DNA of 14,538 bases from RUG806 sp963624415 (GTDB lineage: Bacteria; Bacillota; Clostridia; Oscillospirales; Acutalibacteraceae): NCBI GenBank assembly GCA_963624415.1, contig CAVFPQ010000054.1, forward strand, positions 1-14,538, given 5' to 3'. Below are positions 1 through 6,900 of this stretch, piece by piece. The position numbers were made by a program, and so were the translations under genes. The number at the start of each line of letters is the position of its first letter. Positions within the stretch are counted from its first letter, which is position 1. Below the pieces are notes generated by a model. That model had not been told where the DNA came from, made no database searches, and saw nothing but the letters and a program-made list of their open reading frames with translations.

Positions 1-922
1 GAGCTTTGCATGTAGCCTTGCCGCCGGTATGGCCGTTTGCCGCTGTTTCGCTGTCGGTATATGTATCTTCACATACGGAGCAGACGTGAGTTGTGTAACC
101 CTTATCTGTGCAAGTCGGAGCTGTTACCGTGTCAACATACTTATGTCCGTTTGCCGCAACTTCGCTGTCAACATAGCTGTAACCACAGACTTTGCAGGTG
201 TGAGTTGTGTAACCCTTTTCTGTGCATGTCGGGACTGTTACAACATCGGTATATGTGCAGTCAACTGTCTCTGCATAGTCGCAGTTTGCGCACTTCTTTG
301 AATGTGTGCCGTTGTTGTTTGAAGTATATGCATCGGGCAAGTCATGTGCGCGCATATCGATTTCTTCGGTATATGTTGCGCCGCAGTTTGCTCTCGTGCA
401 GGTGTAGGTCTTAACGCCCTTTGATGTGCATGTCGGAGCTGTTGTTACAACGCCGTCATTCCATGCGTGACCGATAGCCGTGCCGGAGGTTGTGCCGCAG
501 GTCTTGCAGGTTGCCGCCTGTGTGCAGGTTGCGTCACCGTAGTCGTGACCCGTTGCCTTTACAACTTCGGTCTTTGTATGTGTGGAGTCATTAAGGCAGG
601 TATATGTCTTTACGCCTTCCTTTGTGCATGTCGGAGTTGTTGTTACAACACCGTCATTCCACTTGTGTCCGATTGCCGGAATTGTCTTTGCTTCGGAATT
701 GATAATCTCTTTGCAGAATGTGCAGCGTGTTACAAGATTGTAGCTGCCGTCTGTTTCGCAAGTGGCTTCGATTCTGTCTTCCTCGGCAGGTGCGCCGGCG
801 GTGTGGCCGTTAGCCTTTACAGCTTCGGTCTCGGCATATCCGCAGAATGTGCAGGAGTGAGTCTGAGAGCCTTCCTTGGTGCAGGTTGCGGTTTCGGTTA
901 CATTCCATTCGCCGTAGGTGTG
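1..922 (-). repeat. Cysteine-pair repeats at the distal part of the giant protein
   Basis: From residue 2596 to the window edge, 307 residues with about eight units and the start of a ninth. The core unit reads CTxxGYTTHxCxxCGY ... ANGH. The last two complete units are exactly 38 residues apart (DNA offset 114). Three units deviate: one lacks the CxxC pair (TCLNDSTH), one has CxxxC (TCTRANC), and one lacks the TxGY linker. DNA at 425-463 and 623-661 is nearly identical over 39 bases (two mismatches, offset 66 codons). Paired CxxC plus conserved His suggests metal ribbons or disulfide-stapled stalk units; which of these applies cannot be told. Confidence 0.75.
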
Positions 923-3900
923 AGCTTCATCCTTGAACTGTGCGGTTACGGTGAGCGCTTCGGTAACAGCGGAGAAATCCTTATCCCAGCCGCTGAAGGT
1001 GTAGTGCTTTTCGTTGTCGCTTTCGTGTGTCGGAGTCTCTGCGGGGGCTGTTGCCGACATACCGACAAGAACAGTCTGTTCGGAAAGCTTATCGCCGTTG
1101 TAGTTTACAAATGTTACAGTGTAGGATGCGTCATTTTCATCGGGTGTGCCGTTGTGGTTTATGTCGTCCTTATACTGTGCGTAGAGCTGAACGGCAACAT
1201 CGGATGTGCCTGTTGTGAGATTAAGAACCTCGGCACAATCGGTGTAAGCAACTTCGCCGTCGGAGGTCTTGCTCCAGCCGACAAATACGCTGTCTGCCTT
1301 TGTGAATGTGTTCTTTGCAAGATTTGCCTTTGCGTCGTAGGTCATGGTCATATCGTCCATGGTGCCTTCGCCGCCGTTGGCGTTAAAGTGAATCTTATAG
1401 GTGTTTGCGGTAAATGAGCCGTTTACAACAACGTTTTCGGCGGGCATTGTATCGGGCTCGTTTGTCCAGCCGGAGAACGTGTAGCCGGTCTTTGTGAGAG
1501 CCGCCATTTTTTCTACTGCTGTGCCGTAGTCATATGTCTTTACAATGTCATCGAAGCCGTCACAGCGATATGTTACGGTATACTGATTTACTGCAAATGT
1601 ACCCGAGACGGTTATGTCATTTGCGGGCATTGTCGCAGGAATCTCGCTCCAGCCCGAGAATGTGTAGCCGGTCTTTGCGGGTTCTGTAATTGCCGTTAAA
1701 GCATCACCGTAATTTACATTGAATGTCTTATAGACAGCACCGTCTACTTTATAAGTAAGAGTATAATTATTTACTTCAAATACGGCATCAACAACAATGT
1801 TGTTTGCGGGCATTGTCGCGGGGAGAGTTTCCTTCCAGCCCTTGAAGGTATAGCCTGTCTTTACGGGATTTTCAATCGCCGTAATAACTGTGCCGTACTT
1901 ATAGGTCTGAACCGCTTTTTCCGCGCCGTCAACACGGTATGTTACAGTGTATTCGTTGGCTGTCCACTGAGCGTAGAGAACAACATCAACATTATTGCCG
2001 GTGGTAAGATTCTTTACTGTCGCACCGTCTTTAATAATCGTGCCGCCCTCTTTGGAGGTTGACCAGCCGCTGAATGTGTAGCCCGTGCGTGTAAGCGTGC
2101 AAACGGGAAGAACAACATCACTGTCATAAACAGCGTTAACGGAGGTCATATCGCCCGTGCCGTTATTCGCATTGAAGGAAATTGTGTAATTATTGGGTGT
2201 CCACTGTGCTGTGTAGCTGATATTCTCGGCGGGCATGATTGACGGAACACCGTTGCCGTTTGCGTCTGTCCACTTTGAGAACGTATAGCCTGTGCGTGTT
2301 GAGGTGGGAGCGGTAACTGCCGTGGCGTAAGCGCCGACTATATTCTGAACAGCCGTGCCGCCGTTTGAATTAAACGAAAGCGTGTAGGTGTTAATCGAAT
2401 ACAGTGCAGTTATTTCCGTGTTTGCCTTAATGTTTGTAAAGGTCTTGTCCCAGCCTGTGAAGGTGTAGCCTTCTCTTGAGGGATTTGCGGGTGCTGTGGC
2501 ACTGTTGTTCCACTTTACGGTTTCGGTCTTAAGTGCCTTGCCGTCCCAGTCTTTGAATGTTACGGTAAATTTGTTGATTGTGTAGACAACGGTTACATCA
2601 ACATCGCTGTCGCCCATTGTGCCGTTTACGGTTTCAAGGCTCGGTGTGAAGCCGTCAACCGCAGGGGTAGTATAAGAATATGTATCGCCGAATTTCAATG
2701 TATACTCTTTTTCGGTTGCGGCATATTCATTCTCGGCATACTTATATGTAATAGTAAGCTTATGAGAATTAATCTTGTATGTTACGGTTACTTCACTGTC
2801 GGTTGTGCCCATTGTGCCGCTTACAACTGTCTTGTCGGCAGTGTAACCGGTAATTGTGGGTGACGCAACGGAATAGGTCTTGTTATACTCAACCGTTACC
2901 GTCTTGTCATCAGCCGCCTTTGTGCCGTTTTCGTATACATAGTGAACGGTTACATTATGCTTGTCGAGAGTATATGTTACCGTTACGGTTGTATTTGCGC
3001 TTATGGCGTTAACAGTCGCTACTGTCTTGTCGGGAGTGTAGCCTGTAACGCTCGGAGTATTAACGGCATCGCTCTGACCGTAATAAAGAGTCTTTGTTAC
3101 GGCTGAGGGAGCTGTTGTGCCGTCGGACATTGCATATTTTACGGTAAATGTAAACTGCTGACGATCACGAGTGATAACAATATTATAGTCCGTGCCGCCT
3201 TTTACGGTGAATTTGCCGTTTGAAAGCGCAAATGCGGAATTGTTATTTGTGACAGAAACTGCCTTAAAGCCTGTCTTTGCCGCAGTATAGCCCGAAAGGT
3301 CAACACTGTCGCCGTCAAGCTTTTTGCCGTTTACAAGAACGGTGTCGGTATATGTGCCGTCGGCGTTCTGTTCGTGGAGAGTTACCTTTACATTTGCGGC
3401 GTTTTCTTCCCATACCGCCGTAAGCTTTACATCGCCGTAAAGTTCATCCGTGTAAACCGTGCCTGCCGCAACAGTGCCGGAAGTCCAGTTGTTATCGGCG
3501 TGTACGGAAGTATCCTTTGTGACAGCCCAGCCCTTGAAGATATAGCCCTGCTTTGCGGGTGCGGGAGCGATTGTCACGGAGTCGGAATTTATTGTGTACT
3601 GTGTGGGATTTACACTGCCCGAAGCGAGTGTGCCGCCGTTTGCGTCATATGTTACGGTGTAGGTTATCTCCTGCCAGTTTGACCATACGGTGAATGCGGT
3701 GTGATAAGCGGCGGTTGAAGTTGAAGAAGTAATCTGTGCGCCCGTGCCGTTTTTGCCTGTATACCAGCCGTTAAACTGATAACCGACTTTTTTGGCTGTG
3801 GCAAGTGTGCCGAAAACGGTTGTATCCTTATTATAGCTCTTCTGAACCATTGAATAATCGGTCACGGGGTTAGCGGCATCGTATTCACTTACGAAGACAT

Positions 3901-6900
3901 TCTTAAAGGATGCCGTCTGACCTGCGTGCTGTGCGCCGAATGCTATATCCATGCTTACTGCACCCTCGGGAGCGGTAACACGAATATATGATGTGGCATA
4001 GCCGTCTGTCTTCTTTACTTCGCACATCTGAAGACCGGAGAAAATGCGTGTCTCACTGCCTGCCCACTCGGAGGGAGTAATCTGCTCCTGAAGTGTGCCG
4101 TTCGCGTCGGTGTAACAGATTATATACTTGCCGACAAGACCGCTCTGATTGCCGTAGTTAACGCTTGAATTTTTAATGTTTATCTGATTGCCGCTTGCGT
4201 CATAGAAATGAGCAAACATATAAACATTGGCATCGTTTGCCGATGAGCCTTCATTATCGCTTGCGAAATCATAGGAGATTATATACTCCTGTCCGGGTGT
4301 AATGCCGGTTACACGATATGAGCTTTCTCCACGGCGTGTCTGCGGATTTGATGTATCAGACTCGGATTTATTGTTCTTGTAGCTGAAAATATTGTTTGTG
4401 GTATCGTAGCCTATTTCATCTGAAGAATCGGATGTGAATTTGCCGTCCGCCCACTTTGTGGCGAGGAACATATTATCAAAACCGATTTCATAGACAGCCT
4501 CAGACCACTGAGCGACAAGTGTATCCGCCTTGCCCTTAAATGTATAGAGATAACCTGCGTTTTCGCCGTTTTCGTCTGCGTCAACTCTTGTGAGAGTGCC
4601 GTTTACAAGACCGCTCCAGCCGGTGAAATTGTAGCCGTCCTTTACGGGGTCTGCGATAAACACGGTTGTCTCCGCCGCCTGACGATAGCCGAGCTTTGCG
4701 TCGCCGGTCGACTTGATATTCAGGTTTGAAATTGTGTAGTCCGCTTCGTTTGCCGACTGTCCTTCTGCGGCAACGGCAATGTTCTGATCAAGGCGAAGCT
4801 GATACCAGCCTGTTGCGTTTCTGTCAGCGGCGGCTACCGATGAATCATAGAACCAGCTTGAGTCGCCCGGAGTAAATGTAGCTGTGTACTCCCCTGCCGT
4901 TCCGGACCAGAAGTTTGTTCTGATTGTAAGAGAACCGTTTTTGAAGAAGAAGAACTCAGTTATATTATTTGAGCTGTTCCATGAAATTGTATAGGTCTTG
5001 CCTTCCTCAAGATATACCCAGAGAGGAATTATCTGTGTTCTTTCATTACATGCGCCCGCTTCGCCGTAAACAAAGCTCTTGTAGTGACCTTTAATGTCAA
5101 CCGACTGACCGCCATCGGCTTCGGTTATTGCGTATGTAAGATTGGAAGAACCGCCTGAAGCACTCGAAGCACCGTTTTCAATAAACAGAAGATCGGAGTT
5201 CATTGTGCCGCCGTTGGGATCGACAATAAGCTCACTCGATACTGTTGGGTCTGCCTTCCACGTTGCCGTAAGAGTGGCATTGCCCGAACCGAATGTGTAT
5301 GTGGAGCCGTTCAGATTGCCCGCGCCGTCAAGAGCCCAGCCTGTGAATGTATAGCCGCTCTTTGTGGGTGTTGCGGGAGTAAATGTTGAGCCGACGGATG
5401 CAGCAATATCGGTCCGGAAGTCCGAAACGGATGAAACGCCGCCGTCAAGGTCAACTGTAAGGTGAGCATCGGGTGCGGTGTAGTAGAAATAGAGTGTGTC
5501 ACGCTTTTCGTTCTTTATTGTTTTGTTTATATGATAATATGTTTCGCTTGAATTTTTGCCGGAATACGCAGAAGCGGCATTATCACCGATTGCCTTAACT
5601 GACGAACCGTAAAGATAGCCGACGTATGTATATCCGTTAAACTGATTCGCGCTTATTGTTACCATGTCGGAGCAGGTGTAGTTTTCGGAATCTGCCTCGG
5701 GAGTCGTTGTGGCGGCCTTATCAAGATAGATATTTGCCACCTTAAGAGGACTTGAGCTTACAACACCGGCATTGTTAACGGTTTTTATAAGTGCGTAATA
5801 TGTTGCTTTGGCTGTGCCTGTTTCATAAACAAGACTGTCAAAAGCCGACTTCAGGGATGTTTTTGCGCTATCGATATCGGACTGTGTTGCATTGGGTCTG
5901 CCGAGAACAAGAGATGCCGCACTGAAAGCGGACTCAAATGCCGACCAAGAAGCGGATGTACACCAGTTCTCCTGATTTGATGCCTTTATAACCTTATTGA
6001 CAAGTGCGCGAAGCTCGGTTTTGTCGGTGTAGGTAAAATCGCAGTATGCCCATGTTGTTGCCGTACGTCCGCCATGAGATTCTCCATAAAGACGAGAACC
6101 GACCGTAACACAAGTATTCGCTGTGCTTATAGCGGTATTAATAACACCGATATGACGTTCCGCATCGCTTATTGATGTGCCGTCGTTGCCATTTCTTGAA
6201 GCGGAATAAATTAAAGTTCCGCCCAAATCATCGGGATTGGTTGTTAAATGCGAAGTACCGAAAACAAAACGGGAACATGTATTTTCTTCGCCGCTGTCAT
6301 TCCAGCAGTCACTGTAGTTAATATCCGCACCTATTGTAAAATTGGGAATCTGATTATAGTTAGTAAAACGTGATGTGTCGATTATAAGATACGCTGTGCC
6401 GCCTACACAAGATGAATCCTCATCATTTTTCCAAAACCAGTTAGCACCATCACCTAATGCCAAAGGTTCCTTAGAACCACCATAAAGGGGATGTTGAAGG
6501 CTTGTTACCGTTGAATCCGTAAGCGGCGGATCTATCATGGAGCCTGTTTGATCTTTATTGCCGCTTCCGGGATAGCTGTTGGTAATGCCGCTTACACCGG
6601 TAATCCATGCGGTTGTTGCAACAAAAAACCGTCTGGAGGAATAATATTTCGATTGATACCCCGCACCCGCCGTACCGGATGCCGTGGAGCTTGTCGTGCA
6701 AAGGGGTGCGTATGCAACGGTGTATGCAGTGGCAATTGCCGTGTCGCCGCCTGCCGAATAGGTGTATTCAAATGTCCATTTAAGAAGGCGTGTGCTGCCC
6801 TCGGCAAGAGCGGATGTAAGCGAGCCGCCTGTTATTGTGCCTGAAATTTCACCATTTGTAAGTGCAAATTCCTTACTGAAAGCGGTAACACCGTTTGCTC

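Noticed and set aside
467..1417. Long open frame on the plus strand (316 codons), with others at 29-414
   Set aside because: It is the antisense of the Cys-pair and InlB repeat region. Its Cys/Val/Leu-rich, patternless translation and lack of a ribosome binding site fit a shadow of the repeat codons, whose minus-strand reading shows clear family motifs.
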